This document shows positions 1-6,397 of a stretch of DNA of 9,586 nucleotides, in pieces (the first letter of the stretch is position 1; every line of letters starts with the position of its first letter). This stretch comes from Brevibacterium sp. p3-SID960 (GTDB lineage Bacteria; Actinomycetota; Actinomycetes; Actinomycetales; Brevibacteriaceae), in assembly GCF_025144725.1 (NCBI RefSeq), contig NZ_JALXKS010000062.1:1-9586 (forward strand), in the 5' to 3' direction. Made by a program: the position numbers and the translations under genes. Under the pieces are notes generated by a model. That model saw nothing but the letters and a program-made list of their open reading frames with translations. It did no database searches and was not told the DNA's origin.

Positions 1-41
1 GCCTCGGGACCGGTGTGTCAGCGGTGCTCTGGTGCTGCGCA

Positions 42-70
42 GCAGGGCCCGCTGAGCGCGGCGGGCATGC
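42..70 (+). other. Hairpin upstream of proS
   Basis: GCCCGC (47-52) pairs with GCGGGC (61-66) across an 8-nt loop, and GCA (42-44) with TGC (68-70) can extend the stem past a small internal loop. It could be the terminator of a gene lying before the window. There is no T-run after it, and short GC stems are common in DNA of this composition. Confidence 0.25.
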
Positions 71-80
71 GGTTCGGCAG

Positions 81-89
81 TGATAGAGT
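81..89 (+). promoter_or_regulatory. Possible extended -10 promoter of proS
   Basis: TGA-TAGAGT fits the extended -10 form TGN-TANNNT. Transcription would start near 96-98, leaving a leader of about 36 nt before the proS ATG that includes the SD. No good -35 hexamer is visible 16-18 nt upstream, so the call rests on the -10 alone. Confidence 0.35.
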
Positions 90-116
90 CCGAGGTGACC
101 GTCCTGAGAACGAACT

Positions 117-123
117 AGGGGAG
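117..123 (+). promoter_or_regulatory. SD site that sets the proS start
   Basis: AGGGGAG lies 9 nt before the ATG at 133. The frame stays open back to 13, but the codons in between do not resemble any ProRS N-terminus, and [13 protein letters not shown] is the usual actinobacterial beginning. The SD therefore fixes the start at 133. Confidence 0.65.
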
Positions 124-132
124 AACACCTTC

Positions 133-1962
133 ATGGCCCTGCGGATGTCGACGCTGTTTGCGCGCACCCTGAAAGAAGACCCGGTCGATGCCGAGGTCGC
201 CAGCCATAGGCTGCTGCACCGCGGCTCCTACATCCGCCGTGCCGCCCCAGGGATCTATACGTGGCTGCCGCTCGGGCTCGAGGTGCTGCGCCGCATCGAG
301 AACATCGTGCGTCAGGAGATGGTCGCCGCCGGTTCCCAGGAAGTCCACTTCCCGGCGCTGCTGCCGGCCGGTCCCTACGAGGCCTCGGGCCGCTGGGAGA
401 CCTACGGTGACGGGATCTTCAGGCTCAAGGACCGCAAGGAAGCCGACTATCTGCTCGCGCCGACGCACGAGGAGCTGTTCACGCTGCTCGTCAAGGACCT
501 GTACTCCTCGTACAAGGACCTGCCGCTGAGCATCTTCCAGATCCAGACGAAGTACCGCGACGAGGCGCGTCCGCGCGCTGGCCTGCTGCGCGGACGCGAG
601 TTCATCATGAAGGACGCCTACTCCTTCGACATCGACGACGCCGGGCTGGACGAGTCCTACCAGATCATGCGCGATGCCTACATCCGCATCTATGAGCGCC
701 TCGGCCTGCCCTACGTCATCGTCGAGGCGACCTCCGGGGCGATGGGCGGCTCGGGCACCGAGGAGTTCCTCTATCCCTCCGAGGTCGGTGAGGACACCTA
801 CGTGCGCACCACCGGCGGATACGCCGCCAACGTCGAGGCCGTCACCACGCTCGTCGGCGAGCCGCTCGATGCCTCGGACGCGCCGGCTGCACACAAGGAG
901 ACGACCCCGGAGGCGAACACCATCGCTTCCCTGGTTGATGTCTCAAACGAGCTCTTCGCCCGCGCAGACCGCCCGTGGGAGGCCGCAGACATGATGAAGC
1001 TCGTCATGTGCACCCTCGTCCACCCGGACGGGCAGCGGGAGGTCATCGCCATCGGCCTGCCCGGCGACCGGGAAGTCGACCTCGACCGGGCCGCCGGCTC
1101 CGGGATGCTCTCCACCGGCGAGATCGACCTCGAACCGGCGAGCGCGGAGGACCTGGCCAAGCACCCGGACATCGTCGTCGGCTACATCGGCCCCGGCACC
1201 TCGCTGGCCGATCAGGTGCTCGGCGCGGAGGGCAGCTCGGGCGTGCGCTTCTTCGTCGATCCGCGCATCACCCGCGAGGGCTCGCGCTGGGTGGCCGGCG
1301 GCAATGAGGCCGGCACCCATGTCTACGACCTCATCCTCGGCCGCGACTTCACTGTCGATGGTGTACTCGAAGTCGCCAAGGTTCACGAAGGCGATCCGGC
1401 CCCGGACGGCTCCGGCCCGCTGGAGCTGGCCCGCGGAGTGGAGATCGGCCAGATCTTCAAGCTCGGCACCCGCTACGCCGAGGCGCTTGACCTCAAGGTG
1501 CTCGACGAGAACGGCAAGGCCCAGGTCGTGACAATGGGCTCCTACGGTGTCGGCGTCACCCGCGCCATGGCCTGCATCGCCGAGGAGAACCACGACGACA
1601 AGGGCCTCATCTGGCCCCAGCACCTGGCACCGGCCGATGTGCACATCGTCGCCACCGGCAAGGGCGCAGAACCGCTCGAGGCCGCCGAGAAGATCACCGC
1701 CGAGCTCGAATCGATGGGCGTGCGCGTCCTGCTCGACGACCGCCCGAAGGCCTCACCGGGCGTGAAGTTCGGTGACGCCGAACTGCTCGGCGTGCCAACG
1801 ATCCTCGTCGTCGGCCGCGGCCTGGCCGACGGCAGACTGGAGCTGCGCGACCGTCGCACCGGCGAAGCGACCGACGTGCCGGTCGAAGACGCCGTCGCCC
1901 GCACCGTCGAAGCCGTCGATGCGAAGTACCAGGAGCTCGGCGCCAAGCGCGGCGAACTCTGA
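133..1962 (+). CDS. proS: Prolyl-tRNA synthetase (bacterial type, with editing insertion)
   Basis: This cytoplasmic class II aminoacyl-tRNA synthetase joins proline to tRNA-Pro using ATP. The product is 609 aa. Class II motif 1 region [10 protein letters not shown] is at about 39-48, the THEE loop at 111-114, motif 2 around [10 protein letters not shown] (Arg142), and motif 3 GSYGVGVTR at 469-477 (Arg477). Between motifs 2 and 3 lies the long INS editing domain (about 220-410), which clears Ala-tRNA-Pro in bacterial-type enzymes. Lys289 in MMKLVMC and His396 in NEAGTHVY appear to match the conserved editing Lys and His of the E. coli enzyme, so editing is probably intact. The C-terminal anticodon-binding domain begins near [13 protein letters not shown]. 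The length is normal for actinobacteria. The gene has its own SD and a strong hairpin directly after the stop, so it is probably transcribed alone. Its position beside the rimP-nusA-infB cluster is conserved in many actinobacteria. Confidence 0.97.
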   Translation: MALRMSTLFARTLKEDPVDAEVASHRLLHRGSYIRRAAPGIYTWLPLGLEVLRRIENIVRQEMVAAGSQEVHFPALLPAGPYEASGRWETYGDGIFRLKDRKEADYLLAPTHEELFTLLVKDLYSSYKDLPLSIFQIQTKYRDEARPRAGLLRGREFIMKDAYSFDIDDAGLDESYQIMRDAYIRIYERLGLPYVIVEATSGAMGGSGTEEFLYPSEVGEDTYVRTTGGYAANVEAVTTLVGEPLDASDAPAAHKETTPEANTIASLVDVSNELFARADRPWEAADMMKLVMCTLVHPDGQREVIAIGLPGDREVDLDRAAGSGMLSTGEIDLEPASAEDLAKHPDIVVGYIGPGTSLADQVLGAEGSSGVRFFVDPRITREGSRWVAGGNEAGTHVYDLILGRDFTVDGVLEVAKVHEGDPAPDGSGPLELARGVEIGQIFKLGTRYAEALDLKVLDENGKAQVVTMGSYGVGVTRAMACIAEENHDDKGLIWPQHLAPADVHIVATGKGAEPLEAAEKITAELESMGVRVLLDDRPKASPGVKFGDAELLGVPTILVVGRGLADGRLELRDRRTGEATDVPVEDAVARTVEAVDAKYQELGAKRGEL

Positions 1963-1974
1963 GCTGAGTCTCCA

Positions 1975-2010
1975 CAGCGGCCGGGACACGCAGCCGTGCC
2001 CCGGCCGCTG
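1975..2010 (+). terminator. proS terminator hairpin
   Basis: The left arm CAGCGGCCGGGACACG (1975-1990) pairs with CGTGCCCCGGCCGCTG (1995-2010), 15 of 16 positions, around a CAGC loop. It begins 12 nt after the proS stop. No T-run follows, as is common for actinobacterial terminators. The near-symmetry means it could also act on transcripts arriving from the minus strand. Confidence 0.8.
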
Positions 2011-2082
2011 CGCTGCGTCTGCTGCTGTGCCCCGGCGTCTGCTGTCGGTGTTGAATTGCAAGCAGAGTTCAACCGCTGCCAG

Positions 2083-2171
2083 GGTTCATCTGGCGTCAAG
2101 GTTCATGACGAACAACGGCGCCAGACGACCACAGGTGACACCAGACGTCGGCACATGACGTCACCGGCGCC
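2083..2171. repeat. Cluster of short direct and inverted repeats
   Basis: GGTTCAT occurs at 2083-2089 and 2100-2106, 17 bp apart. TCTGGCG (2089-2095) is inverted at 2119-2125. CCAGACG occurs at 2121-2127 and 2141-2147. GGTGAC (2134-2139) is inverted as GTCACC (2160-2165), flanked outside by GGCGCC at 2117-2122 and 2166-2171. The palindrome TGACGTCA sits at 2156-2163. The set could be protein-binding sites or a folded RNA; no gene close by obviously uses it. Confidence 0.35.
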
Positions 2172-2395
2172 TCGGGAACAGGTCAGCCGTCGGGCTGGGC
2201 GTGTCGCATCGACACCCAACTGTTCTGGAGGGCCCATGACCGACACTCCCGTCTCCCCAGGAACTACACCTAGAGGGCTTCAGCGACAGCATCGCAGGCG
2301 TCCTCGCGGCAGCGGCATCTGGTCAACGGTGCGCAGCCGGCGGCGGCGATTGTGTGAGGTGATGCGACAGACAGCAGACCGAGATCAGGCGCGCA

Positions 2396-2424
2396 GGGGC
2401 CGGAACCGTAGAGGTTTCGGTCCC
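2396..2424 (+). terminator. Terminator-like hairpin in the convergent gap
   Basis: GGGGCCGGAACC (2396-2407) pairs with GGTTTCGGTCCC (2413-2424) over a GTAGA loop: 12 pairs, two of them G-U. Because the two wobble positions become A-C mismatches in a minus-strand transcript, the structure favours plus-strand RNA. TTAAGCTT follows. It could end a small RNA or a decayed gene starting near 2236. Confidence 0.4.
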
Positions 2425-2591
2425 TTAAGCTTCGCTGCTCTCCGGCGTAAGCCGACGGGTGCGCGCACCGGCGGGTCGAGGGGCTGCCGTTGAGGAGGAC
2501 AATGCGCGGCATGGGATTCCGGCCTTTCGCCGCGGGGACGAGCTGACCATTCATACGCTCAAGCGCACCGCTGGCAGGCGCGCATCTGACC

Positions 2592-2625
2592 GTCATGTCA
2601 TGTCATCGCCTGTCATATGACGTCA
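2592..2625. repeat. GTCAT repeats and palindromes downstream of the kinase gene
   Basis: Three head-to-tail GTCAT units (2592-2606) are followed by the perfect palindrome GTCATATGAC (2612-2621), which overlaps TGACGTCA (2618-2625). The latter 8-mer also occurs at 2156-2163. TGAC-C-GTCAT (2587-2596) can also pair with ATGACGTCA (2617-2625), so the stretch might help end the minus-strand transcript 20-60 nt after the kinase stop. Confidence 0.35.
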
Positions 2626-2646
2626 CGACCGGCCAGTCGGCACGGC

Positions 2647-3666
2647 TCAGCCGAGGCGCTTGAGATCGTGGGCGCTGACGCCGCCGACGCTGACCCCGCA
2701 CATCGCCCGGCACACCCACAGCGAGCGGGCGGCATCGCCGAAGGCCTTCTGCGTACCCTTATAAGCAGAGCGCAGGTACCAGAACATGTTCTCCAGCTCG
2801 CGGACGACCGTCGCGCCCATGCCGTAGGCGGCTTCGATCTCGGCGTGATGGCACAGCCGGTGGGCGAACTCGCGCAGCCACTGTGCCTGCTCTTCACCGG
2901 TGGGCCGGGGGATCTCATACAGCCGGTTCCACAGCACCGGGGCGACCATATAGGCCGTCGGGCCGGTCAGCGGCTGCGGGTCGATCGCCTTCCAGGTGGC
3001 TACCCCGCTGAGGTCCGGGTGGCCGGCGAGGATGTTGTAGTAGTGCAGGTCGGCGTGCAGCAGCCAGTGCTCATCGGAGTACGCCAGCTTCTCCATCCAC
3101 ATTCGGGCGCTGTCGAGCACCTGATAGTCCTGGGCGGAGAATTCCGGGAAGTCGCGCACGAGCGCACAGTCGGCCTGGAAGGTCTCCAGCCATTTCGCGG
3201 CGATGTCCTGTACGCGCACGAACCCCGGCACGCCGGCAACTTTGAGCGCGCGGACGAGCTGGCCCCAGATCGGCGGCACGCTGCCCAGCGGCTCGGTCGA
3301 GAGGTTGACGGTGGTGCGCAGCCGCTCCTGCAGCGTCGCCCGGAACGAGCTGTCCTGTTCGAACACGCGCACCGCACCGTGGCCCTGCCAGGCCTGCAGG
3401 GCCTCGAGGACCTGCAGGTGGACCTGCGGGTTGGCGGTGTTGGGGGCAGCGAAGCGGATGATCGCCTGATAGTTCTCCTGTGTCAGCACCGGGATGACGA
3501 GGCTCTCGGCTCCGGCCCATGGCGAACCGGGCACCGGGTCGCGGGTGAGCTTCCACCGGTCGAGCAGCTCGATGAGCATGAAGTCCAGCGCCTGCGCCCA
3601 CGCACCAGCGTATTCGGCGCCGATCACCTCAGCAGCCGAATTGAGCAGCACAGCAGGTACGCGCAT
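2647..3666 (-). CDS. Aminoglycoside/hydroxyurea-type phosphotransferase (APH(6)-like kinase)
   Basis: This 339-aa cytoplasmic protein has an aminoglycoside-phosphotransferase kinase fold and most resembles the streptomycin 6-kinase/hydroxyurea phosphotransferase family. The catalytic loop is HADLHYYNIL at 204-213, with the expected Asp206 and Asn211; the usual HGD is HAD here. The metal-binding motif is AIDPQPLTG with Asp229, the counterpart of IDPKxxxG in APH(6) enzymes. Family members transfer phosphate from ATP to a hydroxyl of small molecules such as streptomycin or hydroxyurea, but the chromosomal housekeeping setting does not show that this one gives resistance. Two starts are possible. 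ATG 3672 overlaps the preceding stop as ATGA but has no SD spacing. ATG 3666 has GGAAGG 6 nt before it and was chosen. Either way it is probably translationally coupled to the lipoprotein gene. The open frame back to 3768 lies inside that gene and is not used. Confidence 0.8.
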   Translation of the reverse strand: MRVPAVLLNSAAEVIGAEYAGAWAQALDFMLIELLDRWKLTRDPVPGSPWAGAESLVIPVLTQENYQAIIRFAAPNTANPQVHLQVLEALQAWQGHGAVRVFEQDSSFRATLQERLRTTVNLSTEPLGSVPPIWGQLVRALKVAGVPGFVRVQDIAAKWLETFQADCALVRDFPEFSAQDYQVLDSARMWMEKLAYSDEHWLLHADLHYYNILAGHPDLSGVATWKAIDPQPLTGPTAYMVAPVLWNRLYEIPRPTGEEQAQWLREFAHRLCHHAEIEAAYGMGATVVRELENMFWYLRSAYKGTQKAFGDAARSLWVCRAMCGVSVGGVSAHDLKRLG

Positions 3667-3668
3667 CG

Positions 3669-4646
3669 TCATCCTTCCGTTGTCGGGGTGGCGGTGGCAG
3701 GGGCGGTGATGTCGAAGCGCAGCGTCTGAAGCTGCCCGAGCTGTGCCCGGGCCGAAGCCGACTGCCACAGGCTCGCCAGTCCCAGGCGCGGGGCCTGCAC
3801 ATCGTCACCGAAAAGGGGCTCGATCCGCGTGATGATCGCATCCTCGTAGGCGGCTGCGGCCGTCTCAGCTCCCGCGCTGGCCGGATCCGGGTCGATCCGC
3901 CAGGCCGGCTGATTCTCCGCTGCCGGATGCCCGGCGTCGGCCAGCCGCTCGTTGGCCAGGTCGGCTGCGACATCGAGTTCGGTGATCCGGGTGCGCATCA
4001 TCTGGCGGGTGGGCGCATCAGCGGGGACGAGCACGGCGGTGCGCTCATAGGCATATGAGCCCTGATAGCAGGCTTGGGCGAAGGCGGTCAGCGCATCCTG
4101 CTGCGGATCGGCCTGCTCGCCCTCGCCTGCCGGGGTGCCGCTGTCCGCACTCGGCGAGGCACCGGCGTCGGTGTCCGGACGGTCGGCAGGCACAGTGCGG
4201 ATCGTCTCCAGCAGCGGCTCAGCCCGGTCATCGCCGACCTGCTGCAGGAGCAGCACCGCACCGACAGCGACGTCGGCAAGCACCGCCCGCATCGAGTCGA
4301 GGTCATCGAAGCGGGTGACGATCGCCTCGGCGGCGGCATGCAGCCCGTCGGCATAGGTGTAGGAATCCGGCCCCGAGGTGGGGGTCGGAGTGACAAGTTC
4401 GCTCGGCGGTGCCCACTCGGGCCCGATCGCTGCAGCCAGGGTGTCCACGACCTCGGCGTCGGTGCCATCGGCCTCGGTGCGGGCGAGGATCCGCGCCACG
4501 GTGTTGCGCACGTCATCAGCGGTCGAGAGCACAGGGACCTCCGGATCGCGGTCGAGGCGCAGGCCGCAGCCGGAGAGCGCGAGCACCAGCGCTGCCGCCC
4601 CGCCCATGAGCGTGCGGCGGCTGATCCTCTTCCCCTGCAATGCCAT
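3669..4646 (-). CDS. Tat/lipoprotein with DUF4439-like ferritin-like domain
   Basis: This is a 325-aa exported lipoprotein of unknown function. The N-terminus has a twin-arginine stretch SRRTLMG (residues 9-15), a hydrophobic run and a lipobox LSGC with Cys27, so it is probably sent out by Tat or Sec and anchored by lipid. The middle holds a low-complexity Asp/Ala/Gly/Pro linker (about 160-185). The C-terminal part, from about ALTAFAQACYQGSYAYERTAVLV onward, is helical, Ala-rich and resembles the DUF4439 ferritin-like family often found next to rimP in actinobacteria. I see no clear pair of ExxH iron ligands, so iron binding is not claimed. AGGA sits 8 nt before ATG 4646, but the same bases form a TAGGAT box placed for a leaderless start. 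It is the first gene of a two-gene minus-strand unit, divergent from rimP. Confidence 0.75.
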   Translation of the reverse strand: MALQGKRISRRTLMGGAAALVLALSGCGLRLDRDPEVPVLSTADDVRNTVARILARTEADGTDAEVVDTLAAAIGPEWAPPSELVTPTPTSGPDSYTYADGLHAAAEAIVTRFDDLDSMRAVLADVAVGAVLLLQQVGDDRAEPLLETIRTVPADRPDTDAGASPSADSGTPAGEGEQADPQQDALTAFAQACYQGSYAYERTAVLVPADAPTRQMMRTRITELDVAADLANERLADAGHPAAENQPAWRIDPDPASAGAETAAAAYEDAIITRIEPLFGDDVQAPRLGLASLWQSASARAQLGQLQTLRFDITAPATATPTTEG

Positions 4647-4653
4647 GCTGACA

Positions 4654-4659
4654 ATCCTA
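4654..4659 (-). promoter_or_regulatory. Possible -10 box of the lipoprotein gene (leaderless layout)
   Basis: On the minus strand TAGGAT is followed by 7 nt (TGTCAGC) and then the ATG at 4646, so transcription could begin at the start codon itself. The alternative is that AGGA acts as an SD for a longer leader. No clear -35 is visible. Confidence 0.35.
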
Positions 4660-4735
4660 ACGGCATGGATCTGGCCACCGGCCCACGGTGCGCGGAGCGC
4701 AGGCCGGGGGTCAGCCCGTGTTCAGAGACCGGCCG

Positions 4736-4741
4736 TAGGGT
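4736..4741 (+). promoter_or_regulatory. Possible -10 box of rimP (leaderless layout)
   Basis: TAGGGT is followed by GGAGGGC (7 nt) and the ATG at 4749, giving a predicted transcription start on the A of the ATG. GGAGGG in the spacer lies only 1 nt from the ATG, too close for normal SD use, which favours the promoter reading. AGGG (4737-4740), 8 nt from the ATG, is the alternative SD. The -35 region is weak. Confidence 0.4.
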
Positions 4742-4748
4742 GGAGGGC

Positions 4749-5222
4749 ATGGACAAGCACACAGCCCCCGTCAGGGATGCCATCGTCGAACCACTGGCCG
4801 CCCGCGGCATCGTCGTCGAGGACATCACTGCCCATGTCGCCGGCCGCTTCCGCACGCTGACCGTCGTCGTCGACCTCGACGGCACGACCACAGACCCGGT
4901 CTCGCTTGACCACATCACCGAGGCCACCCGGATCATCTCCGAGACCATCGACGACCTGCCGCTGTTCAACGACCACGCCTACGACCTGCAGGTCACCTCG
5001 CCGGGCGCGACCCGCCCGCTGCGCGAGACGCGTCACTTCCAGCGTGTGATCGGCCGCACGCTGGCCGTGCGCACCACCTCGGATGAAGAATTCGAAGGCG
5101 TGCTGCTGACCGTCAGCGACGGCGACGCTCCCGAGGCGGTCTTCCGGCTTGCCGACGGATCGGAACGGACCCAGAAGCTCGCCGGGATCGCCCACGCCGA
5201 GGCGGTTCTCCAGTTCAGATAG
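4749..5222 (+). CDS. rimP: Ribosome maturation factor RimP
   Basis: RimP is a cytoplasmic assembly factor that binds the free 30S subunit and helps it mature. The product is 157 aa, normal for the family. The N-terminal alpha/beta domain covers about 5-90 (IVEPLAARGIVVEDITAHVAG, then VVVDLDG and a helix DHITEATRIISETID). The family signature YDLQVTSPGATRPL is followed by RHFQRVIGRTLAV, leading into the small Sm-like C-terminal domain, which ends LAGIAHAEAVLQFR. ATG 4749 was chosen because family N-termini begin here. The open frame reaches much further back but only across the divergent region and the antisense of the lipoprotein gene. GTG 4740 is a weak alternative. It is the first gene of the rimP-nusA-ylxR-infB operon; nusA follows after 152 bp. 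Confidence 0.93.
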   Translation: MDKHTAPVRDAIVEPLAARGIVVEDITAHVAGRFRTLTVVVDLDGTTTDPVSLDHITEATRIISETIDDLPLFNDHAYDLQVTSPGATRPLRETRHFQRVIGRTLAVRTTSDEEFEGVLLTVSDGDAPEAVFRLADGSERTQKLAGIAHAEAVLQFR

Positions 5223-5247
5223 GCCTGCGCCCCCGCCCTGGGCAGGC
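5223..5247 (+). other. Hairpin just after rimP
   Basis: GCCTGC (5223-5228) pairs with GCAGGC (5242-5247), and inner C-rich and G-rich bases can add pairs. It begins immediately after the rimP stop and could be an attenuator, an mRNA-stabilising 3' end or a partial terminator in the operon. Confidence 0.4.
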
Positions 5248-5290
5248 GGCAGGTGACGCCCGGATGCTTCCCTGGCCCAGGCAACTCCGC

Positions 5291-5296
5291 TAGGCT
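5291..5296 (+). promoter_or_regulatory. Possible internal promoter (-10) before nusA
   Basis: TAGGCT matches TANNNT and has the same downstream look (CAAGGGCA) as the boxes before rimP and ylxR. The predicted start near 5304 would give nusA a leader of about 70 nt. No strong -35 is seen. Confidence 0.3.
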
Positions 5297-5331
5297 CAAG
5301 GGCACATCGCCCATACCGACAACTCAACAGC

Positions 5332-5360
5332 CGGCACGACCCGCACGGGTCCTGGTGCCG
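5332..5360 (+). promoter_or_regulatory. Hairpin abutting the nusA SD
   Basis: CGGCAC (5332-5337) pairs with GTGCCG (5355-5360), and inside it ACCC (5339-5342) pairs with GGGT (5347-5350) over a GCAC loop. The stem ends 1 nt before the SD GAAGGA (5362-5367), which is 7 nt from the nusA ATG. It may present the SD or serve as a binding site for control of nusA. Confidence 0.45.
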
Positions 5361-5374
5361 AGAAGGACTCAGCA

Positions 5375-6358
5375 ATGGACATCGACCTCTCTGCGCTCCG
5401 TCTGATCGAGCACGAAAGGGAGATCCCGTTCGAAACGCTTGTCGAGCTCATCGAACAGGCCCTCCTGACCGCCTACCACCGCACCGAGGGCGCCTACCCG
5501 GATGCTCGTGCGGAACTCGACACCAAGACCGGCACCGCCACCATCTGGGCGGTGGAGTTCGACAACGACGACAACCCGATCGGCGAGTTCGACGACACGC
5601 CTGACGGGTTCGGGCGGATCGCGGCGATGACCGCACGCAACATCATCCACCAGCGGCTGCGCGATGTTGAGGACGCCTCGGTGCTGGGCACCTTCAAGAA
5701 CCGCGAAGGCGAGATCGTCTCCGGGCTCATCCAGCAGGGCCGCGACGAGCACATGATCCAGGTCGACCTCGGCGAAGTCGAGGCCGTCCTGCCCCCGCAC
5801 GAGCAGGTGCCCGGCGAGGAGTACAGCCACGGCAACAGGATCCGCGTGTACGTCACCGACGTGCACAAGGGGCTCAAGGGGCCCTCGATCACCGTGTCGC
5901 GTTCGCACCCGAACCTCGTGCGCAAACTGTTCGCGCATGAGTCCCCGGAGATCGCCGACGGCACCGTCGAGATCGTCTCGCTCTCCCGCGAGGCCGGCCA
6001 CCGCACGAAGATGGCCGTGCGGGCCACGGTGCCCGGCGTCAACGCCAAGGGAGCCTGCATCGGCGAGCTTGGCTCCCGGGTGCGTGCGGTGATGGCCGAG
6101 CTGGGGGAGGAGAAGATCGACATCGTCGACTACTCCGATTCGCCGGCGAAGTTCGTCGCCAACGCGCTCTCCCCGGCACGGGCGATGCGCGTCGATGTGC
6201 TCAGCGAAGCTCAGAAGCTCGCCCGGGCCGTCGTCCCGGCCGACCAGCTGTCGCTGGCGATCGGCAAGGAGGGGCAGAACGCCCGCCTGGCCGCCAAGCT
6301 CACCGGCTGGAAGATCGACATCGTCACCCCCGAGGACGACGCCGCCGGCGAGGGCTGA
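5375..6358 (+). CDS. nusA: Transcription termination/antitermination protein NusA
   Basis: NusA binds RNA polymerase and nascent RNA and affects pausing, termination and antitermination. The product is 327 aa. The N-terminal polymerase-binding domain covers about 1-105, the S1 domain about 111-177 (GEIVSGLIQQGRDEHMIQVDLG), followed by the typical linker SRSHPNLVRKLFAHESPEI. KH1 follows with its GELG loop at 230-233 and KH2 with GKEG at 297-300, then a short acidic tail. It lacks the acidic repeats of E. coli NusA (495 aa), as is normal in actinobacteria. ATG 5375 has GAAGGA 7 nt upstream. The 152-bp space after rimP holds two hairpins and a possible promoter, suggesting its own control. ylxR follows closely. 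Confidence 0.96.
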   Translation: MDIDLSALRLIEHEREIPFETLVELIEQALLTAYHRTEGAYPDARAELDTKTGTATIWAVEFDNDDNPIGEFDDTPDGFGRIAAMTARNIIHQRLRDVEDASVLGTFKNREGEIVSGLIQQGRDEHMIQVDLGEVEAVLPPHEQVPGEEYSHGNRIRVYVTDVHKGLKGPSITVSRSHPNLVRKLFAHESPEIADGTVEIVSLSREAGHRTKMAVRATVPGVNAKGACIGELGSRVRAVMAELGEEKIDIVDYSDSPAKFVANALSPARAMRVDVLSEAQKLARAVVPADQLSLAIGKEGQNARLAAKLTGWKIDIVTPEDDAAGEG

Positions 6359-6381
6359 GTGCCGGGTGCGCCTGCGGGCAG

Positions 6382-6390
6382 TGGTAGACT
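6382..6390 (+). promoter_or_regulatory. Extended -10 promoter placed for a leaderless ylxR
   Basis: TGG-TAGACT fits TGN-TANNNT. It is followed by GGCAGGC (7 nt) and GTG 6398, so transcription could start on the GTG. The box and spacer closely resemble those before rimP (TAGGGT-GGAGGGC-ATG). The -35 region is weak, as is usual for extended -10 promoters. Confidence 0.45.
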
Positions 6391-6397
6391 GGCAGGC

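Larger units (their letters stand above)
2011..2646. other. Convergent gap of about 640 bp with no convincing gene
   Basis: This lies between the 3' ends of proS (+) and the kinase gene (-). The open frames here translate to Arg-rich or low-quality peptides typical of shadows. No tRNA, tmRNA, RNase P or SRP RNA signature was recognised. What can be seen: a cluster of short direct and inverted repeats (2083-2171), an ATG at 2236 with GGAGGG 3 nt before it, an RNA hairpin with G-U pairs (2396-2424), a 14-codon frame at 2502-2546 (MRGMGFRPFAAGTS) with AGGAGG 3 nt before its ATG, and GTCAT repeats (2592-2625). From the proS terminator to about 2265 there is no TA dinucleotide, so no TANNNT promoter box on either strand. 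The stretch may hold a decayed gene or a small RNA, but nothing is firm. Confidence 0.5.

Noticed and set aside
13..132. N-terminal extension of proS
   Set aside because: These 40 codons do not resemble ProRS, and the SD at 117-123 points to ATG 133.
115..1644. Minus-strand open frames antisense to proS
   Set aside because: No recognisable domains; shadows of a strongly biased coding strand.
2502..2546. 14-codon leader peptide with a good SD
   Set aside because: AGGAGG is only 3 nt from the ATG, and no downstream plus-strand gene exists that it could control.
1963..2646. tRNA, tmRNA, RNase P RNA, SRP RNA or T-box in the convergent gap
   Set aside because: No GTTCRANYC-type T-loop, no tmRNA tag or conserved RNA signature could be found by eye.
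2647..3666. Calling the kinase gene a streptomycin resistance gene
   Set aside because: The motifs support the family only; the core-genome setting and the HAD variant give no proof of substrate.
2617..3729. Plus-strand open frame of 370 codons antisense to the kinase gene
   Set aside because: The minus-strand frame has clear kinase motifs and a coupled start; the plus frame is an effect of GC-rich codon structure.
3667..3768. Upstream extension of the kinase gene
   Set aside because: It overlaps the C-terminal coding part of the lipoprotein in another frame and encodes an atypical His/Arg-rich stretch.
4074..4748. Long N-terminal extension of rimP
   Set aside because: It runs antisense through the lipoprotein gene and across the divergent promoter region; RimP proteins start at about MDKHTAP here.
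5369..6123. Minus-strand open frames antisense to nusA
   Set aside because: NusA on the plus strand has all its domains; the antisense frames show no family features.
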